From Talinum fruticosum (taxonomy: Eukaryota > Streptophyta > Magnoliopsida > Caryophyllales > Talinaceae), in contig JAITYX010000066.1 in assembly GCA_021018815.1 (NCBI GenBank), positions 2,542,001 through 2,606,000 on the forward strand: DNA of 64,000 bases. Reading direction: 5' to 3'. A program made the position numbers and the translations under genes. How positions within the stretch are numbered: the stretch's first letter is position 1; the number at the start of each line of letters is the position of its first letter. The notes beneath the pieces were generated by a model. That model was not told the DNA's origin. It ran no database searches and worked only from the letters and a program-made list of their open reading frames with translations. Below are positions 34,300 to 46,388 of the stretch, piece by piece.

Positions 34300-35022
34300 T
34301 ATTTATATAAGTTATAAAATAAATTATTATCAAGAGTACTATGAAAAAAAATTGTGTAATAAATAGATAAGAAATCATACCTCATAACTAACAATATAGA
34401 AGCTATCCCATGAATAATAATCACTTTTAAAATTTACTTCATTAGCCTATGTTATTAAATTAGTTGACGCAACTCTAATTGTACTAATTATTCAATATAG
34501 TAATTAATTAATTCAATTGAACAACACAACAACTAGTATTAATATCATTAACGTTTAAGAAATAAATTAGATTAAATAATACAATAATACATAAATCTAA
34601 TAATAATCAACTCACTAAAAGAAATATAATATTAATGCTAAACATATATGGTGTTTGGATTAGAGTCTTTAAAAGCCAAAAAATTGTCTTCTTTGGAAAA
34701 TTACTAATTGAGAATATTACTTTATACATTAAAGGATTGGGAGAAAAATTAGTATGGTAGCTTACAGGACAATATATTAATAAGTTGGAGAGAGGAAGGA
34801 AGGATGACACAGATATAACAAGAGAGAGAGATTAAAAAAAAAAAAAGTTAAGACAACTATATGCATTGTTAATTTTCCATAGCCTATACCCTTAACTTTC
34901 TCCATCCTAATTTATTAAACTAATATAAGTCATGTTCAAGTTTTTATATAAAATTAATACATTTTATACAATAATTTTATAATTTTATAATCAAGAACAT
35001 TATATTCATATATAGAAAAACG
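34300..35022. other. AT-rich DNA upstream of the LINE
   Basis: May contain the LINE 5' leader. GA and A-rich runs occur at 34818-34846. No other feature was recognised. Confidence 0.35.
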
Positions 35023-36757
35023 ATGAGAGAGAAAGCTTCTTCAACCTCAATCGGCAAGAAGAAAAAAACCTCAATCCCTAAACAAAATACTCCCCACACA
35101 TCGGTGACTCCACCGGCTACTTCTCCGATCAACAATCGATAGAATAAGCCGGTGAACTTGAACAACGATAAGGATGATGGAAGGGACTCCAATAGAACAA
35201 TAATCAATGGTGAAACAGAAATCATTAGTCGGCTATCTTGGGCTAATAGACTCAAGGACTTGAAGAACAATAGTAATTCTCAGCCACCTCAACAACGAAG
35301 CTATGAAATAGAACTTGCTAGGTTTCCGAATGCAGGTTTTCAATTAGAATTTGTGGCCCCTATTGAACAAGATGGAAGGCTAATCCAAAAAAATGAAAAA
35401 GAGGGTATAATTTCGAGGTCGGATGCTAGGAATCTTCTACGATCTGTAAAATTTTAAGAGCTAATCCCCCAATTACGGTGATGGAAGGATTTCTAGGTCG
35501 AATTTAGGGAAGGAACACAATTGATAAAATGGTCCTCAAATAGAATGGAACATACTTGGTTTGATTCCATGCTCTTATGGATAAGGATAATGCCTTGAAG
35601 CAGAATATATATTACTTTGATAAGAAGCCAATGATAGCTCGTAAATGGGATTTAGGTGATGATCTGGATATGGATATCACATCGGCACCTATTTGGGTGC
35701 AATTCCTAAATTACATCCAAAGTTTTGGGGTGTTGATGGCTTGAGTAAAATGGCCAATCTAGTGGGATACCCTATCATGGCGAGATAAGCAAACAGCGAG
35801 ACAAAGGTCGATTGAATTATGCTAGAGTATTGGTAGATGTGGACATTACCAAGCCTCTCAGTGAGGAGGTGTTGTTGTGGATGAGAAGGATGATATGATA
35901 GTGCAAAATGTGCAGTATGAATGGATTCCAAAAAGTATACCAAATGTCATATGTTTCGGCACTTGGAGAAGGCATATAGGAAAGGAGTTAAATGGGTATA
36001 GAGACCTAATCAGGACCACCCAAAAGAGTCAACAACAACTCGGGATCAACAAGAGGAACATCAGGTAACTCTAATAATTATATCTAATAGCAAGGATAGC
36101 CACATTGAGTTAAATGATGCAAATTCTTTTATGCATTTAACTATTGAGGGACATAAGGAGTAGAGTCTTAATGAGGTAGGGGCTCATTCTAAGGGCCATC
36201 TCAAAGTAGAGAATGGATAATATATGGAATGTAAGAGAGGTGAATGGTCCCTCTAAGTAAGAGGAAATCAACATTCTCTTGCGGAATAAAGGTATCCAAC
36301 TTGCGGGATTGGTGGAGACTAAAGTGGCTAAGAATAATGTGTCTTGGGTGGCGGGTAAGATTTGGTCGGGATGGGAAGTAGTTACAAATGCTACGAGATA
36401 GTAGGAGAAGTGGAATATGGTTAGGGTGGAATCCAAATTATTTTGAGGTTGTAGTTATTGATGTCAATGATCACGTTATTCATCCTGCTATTCAATACAT
36501 TGGTATGCTTGCTCAGGTGTACTTTATCGGTGGTGTATGCTTCAAATGATGATGGAGAGAGGAAAACTCTGTGGAATTATCCGAAAGGGAAGACTGCTCT
36601 GGTTATGGCCTGGATGATAGCTGGTGATTTCAACTATATTTTGGCTGAACATGAGAGGATTGGAGGGGCCAAGATACATTATCATGAGATGATGGCTTTG
36701 TACGAGAATGTCAAGTGCGGGACATGACCTATAGAGGGCAACTCTATACTTGCACAA

Positions 36758-38070
36758 TGATAAACCGGAATTTTACGTTCTTTTACGTTCTCTTATTGGC
36801 TAATTTCGACATTTCAAAGGCCTTCTCACCTAAATTCTTATTTGATTTCGCTTACTTTCTTCATTTATGATTAAAGTGTGCGAATTTCTACGTTTCAGGT
36901 AATTTCGCCTTTTATGATGAAGAATACATCTTTCAAAGTGCTAAGGAAAAGAGCAGGAGGCCATAGAAAGTCGGAGATCGAAGGAAGAGATCAAGCCAAG
37001 TCAGCACAGTGCGTAGCACCGACTGTGCTTGAAGGAAAGAAGGAAAAAAGACTTAGCACGAGTTGTGCTCGAAGCCCAAGAGGTCAGCAGGCAATGTCAA
37101 AGTTAGCACGAGGTTGTGCTAGGAATTCAGAATTTAATTAAAGAAGTCGTGAGCTTGCATGGGTTAAGCACGGTTTCAGCACTACCAGTGCTAGCGGCAA
37201 TTTTCGTTTTCGCCTCTTTTATTCCGTAAGCTGTTATTTTTCTGCATCAAACTTTTATGCTACGTTTTTAGGCTAGTTTTCTCTCTACTTTTGAGCACTT
37301 ATTTCCATTGTTAAGAGATCAAAGCTTAGAGTTATTTTCAATTAATCGCAAGCTAATTCAAGTTTACGGTATTATTATTCTTCTCTCTACTTTTATCTTT
37401 CATTCTTTTTGGTGTTTATTCCTCAACTTGCTGTCATATGCCATGAATATGTGTGACTAATTTTCCAACTTAGGTTGGGGATTTGCCACTAATATGCTAG
37501 CTTAATCATAATTTATGCTTTGATGCTAATTTACAATTGTTTGATTGAATTTCCGACTTGTTGATACTTGTTGAATTGGTGTGAGGTTCGAGAGAATCCT
37601 GCCTTTATTGTTTTTGGGAATTAAGTAGATTTCGAGAGAAGAGGTTTAGTTCTACTTCAACTTGTTGGATGATTACAACTTAGATATGAGAATAATTTAG
37701 GTTGTTATTAAGGGAAGAGTCGATAATCATGTAATTCTTTGGTTTTGACTGTGTGAGAATAACAATTAATTCAATTGAGTTAGCTTAATGACCTTCGAGA
37801 GAAGGCTTAGGTGGTTTGAACTACATCGATTCCCTAATTTATCTCGGTTGTGAATAGTTTAGAAGCATGTAATTAAGATTGTTGGCATGTTAGCTTGGTA
37901 AATCCTGCCTAAGGTTTTCTTTATTTGATTTCATTTCGTTCATAGACTTGTTTATGTTACCAACCAATTTGAACTGTTCCTTTACTTAGTTCAAAAGGAC
38001 ATTAACCTTCGATTTGTGTGAGACCTAGCTCCATGAGACCGACAACCGTACTCTCTATAGTACAACAACA
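36758..38070. mobile_element. Solo LTR inserted in the LINE endonuclease
   Basis: Starts TGATAAACCGG and ends TACAACAACA (TG...CA), 1313 bp, flanked by the exact 5-bp duplication CACAA at 36753-36757 and 38071-38075. Removing it and one CACAA lets the LINE reading frame run on without a break (YTCTNKKSK). No gag or pol lies inside, so it is a solo LTR left by LTR-LTR recombination, or a very small LTR-only insertion. GCACG/CGTGC palindromes near 37005-37190 resemble those in the other LTR-like pieces of this window, which suggests a gypsy origin. Confidence 0.85.
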
Positions 38071-38432
38071 CACAAACAAGAAAAGTAAGGACTCGAGGGT
38101 CTTACGTAAGCTAGATATAGTCCTTATTAATGAGATGTGGATTGATTCTTTTCCAAATATGGATTGTACGAGTTATGCCAGGTGCAGTTTCGTCATTACT
38201 ATCTAGTGGTCAGTGATTATCGAGACAAAGCAGCATTATACATCTTTTAGATTTTGCAATATGTGATGTAGTAATGGAAAGTATTAGAATATTATAAGAG
38301 AATGCTAGCAGATTAATTGTGAAGGAACTCTCCTGTACAATGTGGTTCAAAAATTGAATAGAGTCAAAATTGGGCGGAAGACACTGCACAAAGAGGACTA
38401 CATGGGCCTAGAGAGTAGGAACGAATCTGCCC

Positions 38433-39859
38433 TTAAAGTATTTGGAAAATGCGGTTTTTCCTCCAATTGTTTTTCCGTTCAATCGTGTCATTAATTATGT
38501 AAAACGCCACAAAAACTAGTTATTGCCAGTTTTAAGTATTTTTTATATTTTGTAGGCGGTATTTGGATTTGGGCAGGTTTAAAAAAGGAAAAATAATAAT
38601 ATTCTCTTCTCCCTCAATCTCCCCCGAAACCTTACACTTCCATCTTCCCAACTCTCTTTCCTCGTCAATGGCATTTTCTCTCTTGTCTCTTTTGTAGCTT
38701 TCTCCTACTCCTCTTCTTCTGCAAATTGGGCAACCCCAATTCCTTCATTTCATCACATTCATAATCATCCACAAGAAAAATTGATGACAACCCTATTGGG
38801 GATCATCACAACACTCTTTCTTCCTTATTTTTCCTAAAAATTTCCTCCATTACTTGAGCTCATCATTGAGGCCCTCTTCTCCGGCATCTTGAGAAGCAAT
38901 CCTATCCGCATTGGCTGTTGGCTACCCCCAATGAAGCCTCCATTAGCCTCGGTGAGCGTCTCAATCCCTTTTAGTAGATGAAGAAGAGGTATGCAAAAGA
39001 TGATTTTTAGGTTTTGGGTGACTTGGGGTGGAAGATCTTGAGGGGTTGAGGTTCGGGCTCCACTGGGTCATCGCACAATGCAAGAGCAAGTGCTTGCTTG
39101 GTCATGAGTTGTCTTTTTAATTCATCTTCCTCAACCCTCCTTCCCTTTTTCTTCCCTTCCCCTCCCAATGATTGTGCATTTGGCTGAGGCCACTCTGTTA
39201 ATTTAAATCCCCAGCTAATCTAATCCCATCCCAATCCTCATCCTTATTATGATGGGTGCTTTGTTTTCATTGTCAAAACTAATCTTCCTTCCCAACTCTC
39301 AAGAGAAGAAACATTGATTTCATCCATCAAATTATCTCCTTAACCCATTCCCCCAGATTTCTTCATTTTCTTTTCTAGGATTTTGATCTTACTTCCTTTC
39401 TCTTGCTAAATCTTGCTTCTTTTTCTGGTCTTTTGATTTCGGTTCTTTAGTGGGTTTGGATCAATCTCGCACTCTGAATTTAACTAAAGTCCGGACTATG
39501 TTTTTGAATTCGATGATGTCGGACCTGGATCTAGTTTGCTACAAAAGATGAAGTTTCTAGGTTTTGGGTGACATGGGGTGGAAGATCTTGATGGCCTGAG
39601 GTTTGGGCTCCACTGGGTCATTGCACACTCGGCTTGCACTAGGTTTGGTGGGTGGCTGGGAAGGAGGAGGAGGAGGACGGAGAGTGAGTCCGCCCAAACC
39701 CAAATAAAGGCTACAAAATAAATAAAAATTACTTAAAAACCGACAATAACCAATTTTTATGGGCCCCAAGGGTAGGTTTTGAATGGTTTTACGTAATTAA
39801 TGGCACGATTGAATGAATAAATAATTGGAGGGCAAAACTGCATTTTCCGAATACTTTAA
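38433..39859. mobile_element. Non-autonomous DNA element with ~150-bp terminal inverted repeats
   Basis: The first bases TTAAAGTATTTGGAAAATGC are repeated inverted at the right end (TTAAAGTATTCGGAAAATGC read from 39859 leftward). Inverted similarity continues for roughly 150 bases, to about 38590 and 39700. TTAA occurs at both boundaries and is the likely target duplication (TAA is also possible). The LINE frame resumes in register after removal. The interior is non-coding and contains an internal direct duplication (GGTTTTGGGTGAC-TGGGGTGG at 39009-39035 and 39560-39585). The superfamily is uncertain. Confidence 0.8.
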
Positions 39860-42338
39860 TGGTAAATTCATTCAAGCACTCAAGCTTACGGATATGGAGC
39901 CTAAAATTCTTTCTGGGTTGGGTGATAATGACATTTATGAGGCAGAAAAACAAGCTCTAAAAGAATTCAAAAACTCGAAGAAGGATGATATGGATATTAA
40001 GAGGCAAAAGAGAAAAATCGGATGGCTAGAAATACAACTTTCTTTCACTTTATACTTGAAACAGTGACGAGTATAAGAACATAATTGTGCCTATTGATAC
40101 ACACAACGCGCGGATCTGTATATGTGGCTGAGGATATTGAGAAGACATTGGTTCAATATTTCAAGAGCTTTTTCAGTACAAAATCTACAAGAAGTAAGCT
40201 TCAATGGGAAATCATGCAACAAGGCTTCTTCCCTTTAGTAAGGCTGATGTTAAGGCAGCTTTCTTATCAATTAATCGCACCAAAAGCCCAGTTCAATAGT
40301 AAATTTTATACTAGTTGCTGGGACACGGTTAGGGAGGATATGAGTAATGCAGTCTTGGATTTTTTTAAGAATGGCAAAATGTTAAAACAAATAAATACTA
40401 CTTCCATTTCATTGATTCCTAAAGTTGAGTCCCCTCAATTTCAAATGGAATATAGACCTATTTCGTATCTGCAATACTCTATATGAAGCCATTTCTAAGC
40501 TACTTTGCCAGGAAATCAAAATGGTGTTGCCTTATGTAATAATAGAGAATCATGCTACATTTGTTGCTAATAAGAGCATTTTACATAATGTCATGATTGG
40601 ATTGGATCTCATCGAGACATTATAAGAGGAGGAAAATCTCACCAAGGTGTGTTGTTAAAATTGATATTCGCAAAGCATATAACACTATTTATTGGGAATT
40701 TGTTAGGGAAATCATGATAGGATTGGGGTTTCCTACACAACTAGTGCAATGGGTATATGAATGCATAACTATTACTTTATTCTCATTAAACTATAATAGA
40801 GGTCTTCATGGATTTTTCAATCAAGCAGAGGATTGAGACAGGGTGATCCAATATCACCACTCCTCTTTGTTCTTGGAACGGAGTATTTATCAAGAACATT
40901 GGTGCATGTTGTTGCCACTAAAAATTCCAATTTCATCCAGGGTGCAAACAACTTAAACTCAACCATTTGATCTTTGCTAATGACCTATTGGTTTTTGCAA
41001 AGATATTAAATATGTAAGCTGCATTATGGATGTCATTCATCACTTCACGAGGTGTCTGGATTAGAAGCTAATAATAGCAAATCCCAAATATTCCTGGCTG
41101 GAGTATCTGCAAAAATTGAGAGTAAAATACAGCATATGACAGAGCTTTTCAAAAGGAGAACTACCTATGAAATACTTAGGTGTTCCTCTAAAACCAAAAT
41201 AAAGATGACTCGCCAACTGTTAGTTGCAAAGATTACTGTAAAAGTTAGATTGTGGGGGTAAAGAAATTGAGCCATGCGGGAAAACCCAGCGCATCAATTC
41301 GGTTCTATTAACAATGCATACATACTAGAGTTCTATTTTTATCCTCCCTGTAAAAGTGATAAAAGCGTGTAGAAAATCTATAGATTGTTTCTTTAGGGAA
41401 ATGGGGAAGGAACGAAGAAAATTATACCGGTTGCTTGGGAGGATCTGTGCAAACCAAAGAAGCATGGTGCACTGGGAATCAAAAGAAGCAGTGATTGGAA
41501 AAAGGCTCTACTTACAAAACAGATTGTGGTTCTTAATGGATAAAGCCGACAAGCTTTGGGTGAGATGGGTACATAGTATATATATCAAGGACCAAGAAGT
41601 TAGCAACATGGGGTGCAAACCTAATTCTATCCGGTATTTCCAGAGAATTATGAAACCGAAGATTCACTTAGATAGATGGTACGATCCACGAGTCACAAAA
41701 ATGGATTCCAGTGCAGGAAAAGAAGTTACGTGTTAGAATTGCATATGAGGTGATGCAAGAAGTTGGTCAAGAAGTTAGCTGGTGGAAATTTGCTTGGCCC
41801 GGACTAATCATACCTAAATTCCTATTATCTATGGTTAGTGCTTGAAGAGGAAAATTCTAACTCGAGACAGATTGCTCAAATGGATGGAAGTGGAAGATAG
41901 TTCATGTATATTATGCACTCGCACTGAAAACATAAATCATCTAATTCTCCAATGTCCATTTGCACAAGAAGTGCTAAATGGACTGACTGGTATGGAGATA
42001 GATGATTAGAGACAGGATTTGGAATGAGTGGCTTGAAGGTAAATCAATATCCAACTCAAAGCTTGTTGTGCTACCTCTACTAATTGCAACAGATCACATA
42101 TTCTCGTTTGGCAAGAAAGAAATCACAGGATCTTTCAAGCAAAGAGAAGCAAGGCCACTAGATTATATGTCGGATACAATGGACCATGAGAACACATTTA
42201 TTACACAGGAAGGGAGTGTATAAACCATGGATAGATAGGCTTTAAAGTCAGATTTTGTAAATACTTTGGGTATGCCCAAAAAGCTATGATGTAAATATGC
42301 TTTGTTAATAGTGAAGTTCTTACTTTCTACCAAAAAAA

Positions 42339-42649
42339 AAATTTATATAATTTTACCTTACACCAAATAATGGTTAAAATAATTCTTTTTACTTGGGGAG
42401 TTGAAAAATATAGAAATAATTTTTCTAAACAACTATTTTTTCCGTACTTTATTTTTTGAGGATAAATTCCAGAAAAAATTAAAATAAAAATCATGGGGGT
42501 GACCATGGCCCCCTTGGTCCCCCAGTTCTCGCCCTGTTTGTCTGCTATCTTTTTTTTCTCTGTTTTGCCATTGAGTATGATAAATGATCGAGGTTGAGTT
42601 TATATAAGATGAAAGAAAAAGAAGGTATGAGGAGAGAGAAGGCATGCGT
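42339..42649. other. Intergenic between LINE and gypsy sequence
   Basis: Nothing recognised except the T-rich run at 42546-42555. Confidence 0.35.
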
Positions 42650-44545
42650 GTTGATGCTTGGGCAAGGGTCGCTCCCTTATTAGGAAGGAATTTAAGACTT
42701 AAAATTATAACCGCAAGTCCAAGGCGTAGTTGTAGCTAGCCAGGCAAGTACGGTTGTGTCCATAGAGAGTTGTGTTTCAAATACCAAAGCTATCTTAAAC
42801 ATTCAATCTAGGTAAATAAGGAGAGATGAGACAGATTACGGTGATTAAACTAATCCTAAAAAGTAATAAAAATATGCTCGAATTATGATTTTATCACTTA
42901 ATAAACTAATTAATCAAGCCAAGCCTAAACCTACTCAAGTTTATACAGGTATTTAGGATTGGTCGGTTGCACCATCAAGATCTACTCAAGCCACACTTTC
43001 AAGGGTCATGAGCTAGTCTAGTTATTCTAACCACCTAGTTTCGTGGAGTTAGCCCAACTAGACTACAAAATAAGCAACATCGGACCTAGCTAGGATTCGG
43101 GCCATTTTCATGCCAAAATCCTAACTATTCTCTATACCCACGCTAGTAAATTGGCTCCACCTTTCGGTGATAAATCAATCGCCTAAAAATCAAGATGAAA
43201 ATCCCTTTTATACATTTCATTGAACACATGGTGGGCACGAGAAACAATCTCGGATAACAAGCATAAACTAGGTGGGTTAAGGCCTAAACAAGATCAATTA
43301 GCCATTAAAGAGGCTTATCACAATCAAAGCAACCAACTTTAACAACTAATTGACATAAAAACATGAAATAAACATAAAAACTACACTAAAGAATAAAGTA
43401 GTACGGACCGACATGAGCAAGAACATAAACTAATTGATTAAACTCAAACATAAAAACAAACAATTAATCTAACTATAATTAACATCTAAACTTAGAAAAA
43501 TTAAATCTTTAAACTAAATTGAACAACCAAAATAATAAACTTAAAGTAAAGAGGAAAAAGAGAAAGAGAAAACGTATACTTGAATTGAAATTGAAGGTTT
43601 GAATCCAAAATCTTGTACAAATCTCTACACTAATCTCCCCTAATGGGGTTTTATTTTGACTAAGTAAGAATTCTACGAGCTCCCTAAAATCCCTAAAAAC
43701 CAAGCTCTTCCCGTTAGAAAGCCTAAAACCGCTATTTATATCGGCAGAAAACGAACGAAAACGGCGCAGCCAAGTCACACAGCTATGCAACCCTCTTGCA
43801 CGGCCATGCTGCCCTCTAGCACGGCCCCGCAACTATTTTATGGGTGCCCGTGCACTTCTACTAAAGTTTCGGCCCATTCCGTCCGATTCGTACGGTCGTG
43901 CGACCCTGCACGGTGCCCTTGATTTATATTCTTTGTCCGAAGGTCCGCACCATTCTTGAGCGCGGCGGAGGAAGTACGAGGATCTCGGCATTGGCTCGGT
44001 TCCGAGTGGCTGACCCGGAACTAGGTCGTCCAGAGGCTCATCCTCTTGGAACCGAACGACCGGAGGGGTATGCTCGGGTTGACCTGCTGTTGATTGTCCT
44101 TGGTCCGCGGGTTCTTCTAACCCACTCGGACTACTGTCCGAGCTTATCACTTCGGTTGCGCTTTAGGAGCATCCGGACCCTCGGTTGTTGCTCCTTGTCC
44201 TTCTTGGTCTCCTTGGCCTTCCGGCTCACCATGCTCGAAAAGAGCTGCATCGACCACAAGCTCTTCCGCTTCTTCTCGATCTTCTTTTTCACCCTCTCCT
44301 CTGTCGGAGGAGGACTTGGCGAGGCTCGAGGATTACCTCTGTACGGACGCCCGTGCACAATATTATCTTCCTCTTTTTACTTCCTTTTTGACTAAAACTT
44401 TTTCTATTGGATCGATTTAATTTATTACCTACAAAAGGAAGAATAACAAGTAAAAACCCTAAAATTATATTATTTTACGACTCAAAAACTAAGTAAATAA
44501 GGGTATAAATAACGTATTATTTGGACCGAACAAATACTCCCACAC
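42650..44545 (-). mobile_element. Gypsy LTR-like sequence, minus strand
   Basis: Read on the minus strand, CTAGGTGTGGGAG at about 44553-44541 looks like a polypurine tract just before an LTR start. A TATA-like CGATATAAATAGC lies near 43740, with GCACGGCC/CGTGC words just upstream (43790-43925). The last part (AAGTACGGTTGTGTCCATAGA on plus near 42750) resembles sequence common at Tat/Athila LTR ends. Gene-like open frames at 43.9-44.4 kb are probably LTR DNA read by chance. Exact ends were not determined. Confidence 0.45.
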
Positions 44546-45237
44546 CTAGCCTTTGCTCGTCCCCGAGCAAAACAAAAATAAATAAAACCTAACTTACTTT
44601 CGCATGAATCGAGATTGTACTTAGCACATGCAACAAGCCCTTTAACCCCTTATTAGCCTAAGTGAACGAGTGAAGTGTCATGAGGGTTTATAGAAGATAT
44701 ACCCACAAATCTTGAAAAAGAAAAAGGAAAGAGAAAGAGAAAATAGAAATCTTTTAGGTTTTTCAAAAACTTTCACAAGCATATATACAAAGTGCGAAGG
44801 AATTATACACATTCTAATCAACTATATCACCCTCACACGTCGGATATTAATATGCATATAAAGACAATGCTCACATCAAGACACTTGATTCTCCATTGAT
44901 GACATCCACATACCAATATTTCACTATAAACGAGTAAATAATAAGCAAGTTAAACTGGTAGAACCTCACTTTAGGGTAAAGTGGATCACTCTCACTCATG
45001 TGTTTAGAAAATATAATGACGGTTCACTTAAAACTCATTCCAATAGCGCAGCCTACCATAGGCTTGGTCATACACTCAATTCTCCACCACTATGTAGACA
45101 AAATGCAAATGCAATCAAGAGCACTTTTTAGGGGTTGTAATGGGGCTAAGGTTCATGGGTAAGAAAGGGATTCAATTTAGGAAATGTAGAGCTAAATAGC
45201 CAAGGCCTAATGACTAAGGAGAAAAAACACTTCCAAA
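44546..45237 (-). mobile_element. 3' untranslated interior of the minus-strand gypsy element
   Basis: TTTGCTCGGGGACGAGCAAA (minus strand, around 44570-44551) is the palindrome regularly found just before the polypurine tract of Tat-lineage gypsy elements. The rest is non-coding and continues beyond the hAT-type insertion at 45238. Confidence 0.45.
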
Positions 45238-46388
45238 TATACCTGGCAATTGGGTCATTTAGTTCGGGTTCGGTTCGAGTAAGTTTGGTTTGGGTTCATT
45301 TCGGGTCGATCTCGTTCGAGTTCGGTTTGGTTTCGGTTAGGGTCAACTTCGGTTCCGAGTCAACTTCGGGTCGATCTCGTTCGGGTTTGGGTCGGTTTTG
45401 ATACGAGTCAATCTCATTCGAGTCGGGTTCGGTTTGGTTTGGGTTAATTTCGGATCAGGTCAACTTCGGGTTAAAATTAATTCAGGTCGGTTTCGATTCG
45501 GATTGGGTCAATGTCGGTTCGGGTAGGTTTCAATTTTGGTTTCGGGTTAATTTTAGATTGGGTGGAAATCGAGTCGTGTCACTTTTGGGCCGAGTTGATA
45601 TTCGGTCGTGTCATGTCAAATATTTTTACAAAACCTTTTTGAGTTGAAGAAAACCCAAATTTTTTAAAGTTAATTTATTATTAATATTATTTTGTTGTGT
45701 TGTGTGTATTCGTTGTTGGTGTTGTTTATGGAGATGACCATGTTTGTCACGATCGAAATGGGGAATTGATATCTTATTTGATTTTCTAATTTTCAAAAGT
45801 GTTTAGTGTTGCACCAAAAATCATGTTCGCAGGTGGCATCATTACACTAGCTCCACCCAATCAACGCTTGCTCAAAATTTAGAACGAGTGATTATAAGAA
45901 CCATGTACAATACAACATTATTAGGTCCACCACTATCCCTTGGTATGGATCCGCTTGAATAGGGTTTGAGGTCGATCAAAATTGTTTGTATCATTACAAG
46001 TACAACAGTCCATCCCGAGAGATCTACCAAAACAAATGTGGGTTGGGTCAAATTCGGATTAAGGTCGGTTCGGGTTCGAGTCACTTTTATTCGGGTTCGA
46101 GTCAAAATCGGGTTCGGGTCCGATTCGATTCGGGTTTGATTCAATTCGAGTCTAATTTGGTTCGATCGTAATCAGGTCAATTATATTTCGGGTCGGTTCG
46201 GTTTCGGATTGTGTTGTTTCGGTTCGGGTATTAATTGGGTTAATTACATTTCGGGTCGGTTCGGTTCGGGTCGGTTCATTTCGGTTTTTGGTTCAAAATT
46301 GGTTCAACTGTTTCGGATGCTTGGTTTTGTTTGAGTTTCAGGTCGTTCGGGTGGACCCGTTCGCTTCGAGTCGGCTTTGCCAGGTCTA
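45238..46388. mobile_element. hAT-type element built of degenerate GGGTTCGG repeats
   Basis: Left end TATACCTGGCAA and reverse of the right end TAGACCTGGCAA match at 11 of 12 positions. The element is flanked by a perfect 8-bp duplication CTTCCAAA (45230-45237 and 46389-46396), diagnostic of hAT transposition. About 45262-45640 and 46035-46380 consist of irregular TCGGGTTCGGTT / GGGTCGATTTCG words without a fixed period. A non-repetitive 400-bp centre separates them. No transposase is visible. It is inserted in the minus-strand gypsy sequence, so it is younger than that element. Confidence 0.85.

Larger units (their letters stand above)
35023..42338 (+). mobile_element. L1-type LINE retrotransposon, inactive, with two insertions
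   Basis: ORF1 starts MREKASSTSIGKKKK at 35023 and includes a DUF4283-like part (KFWGVDGLSKMANLVGYP, about 35715-35770) and a knuckle-like tail, broken by stops. ORF2 begins near 36220, with APE endonuclease words (LAGLVETKV, AGDFNYILAEHERIGG). Reverse transcriptase follows from about 40280 (SLIPKVESPQFQMEYRPIS, then [11 protein letters not shown]), and a zf-RVT region (TRDRLLKWMEVEDSSCILC) near 41870-41930. An A-run at 42327-42335 ends it. The catalytic FADD box reads FAND at about 40992, and many frameshifts occur, so it is dead. The two interruptions are at 36758-38070 and 38433-39859. Confidence 0.88.

Noticed and set aside
43898..44395. 165-codon plus-strand open frame with overlapping frames on both strands
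   Set aside because: GC-richer LTR-like DNA with few stops in any frame; no family motif, and it lies between LTR-type signals.
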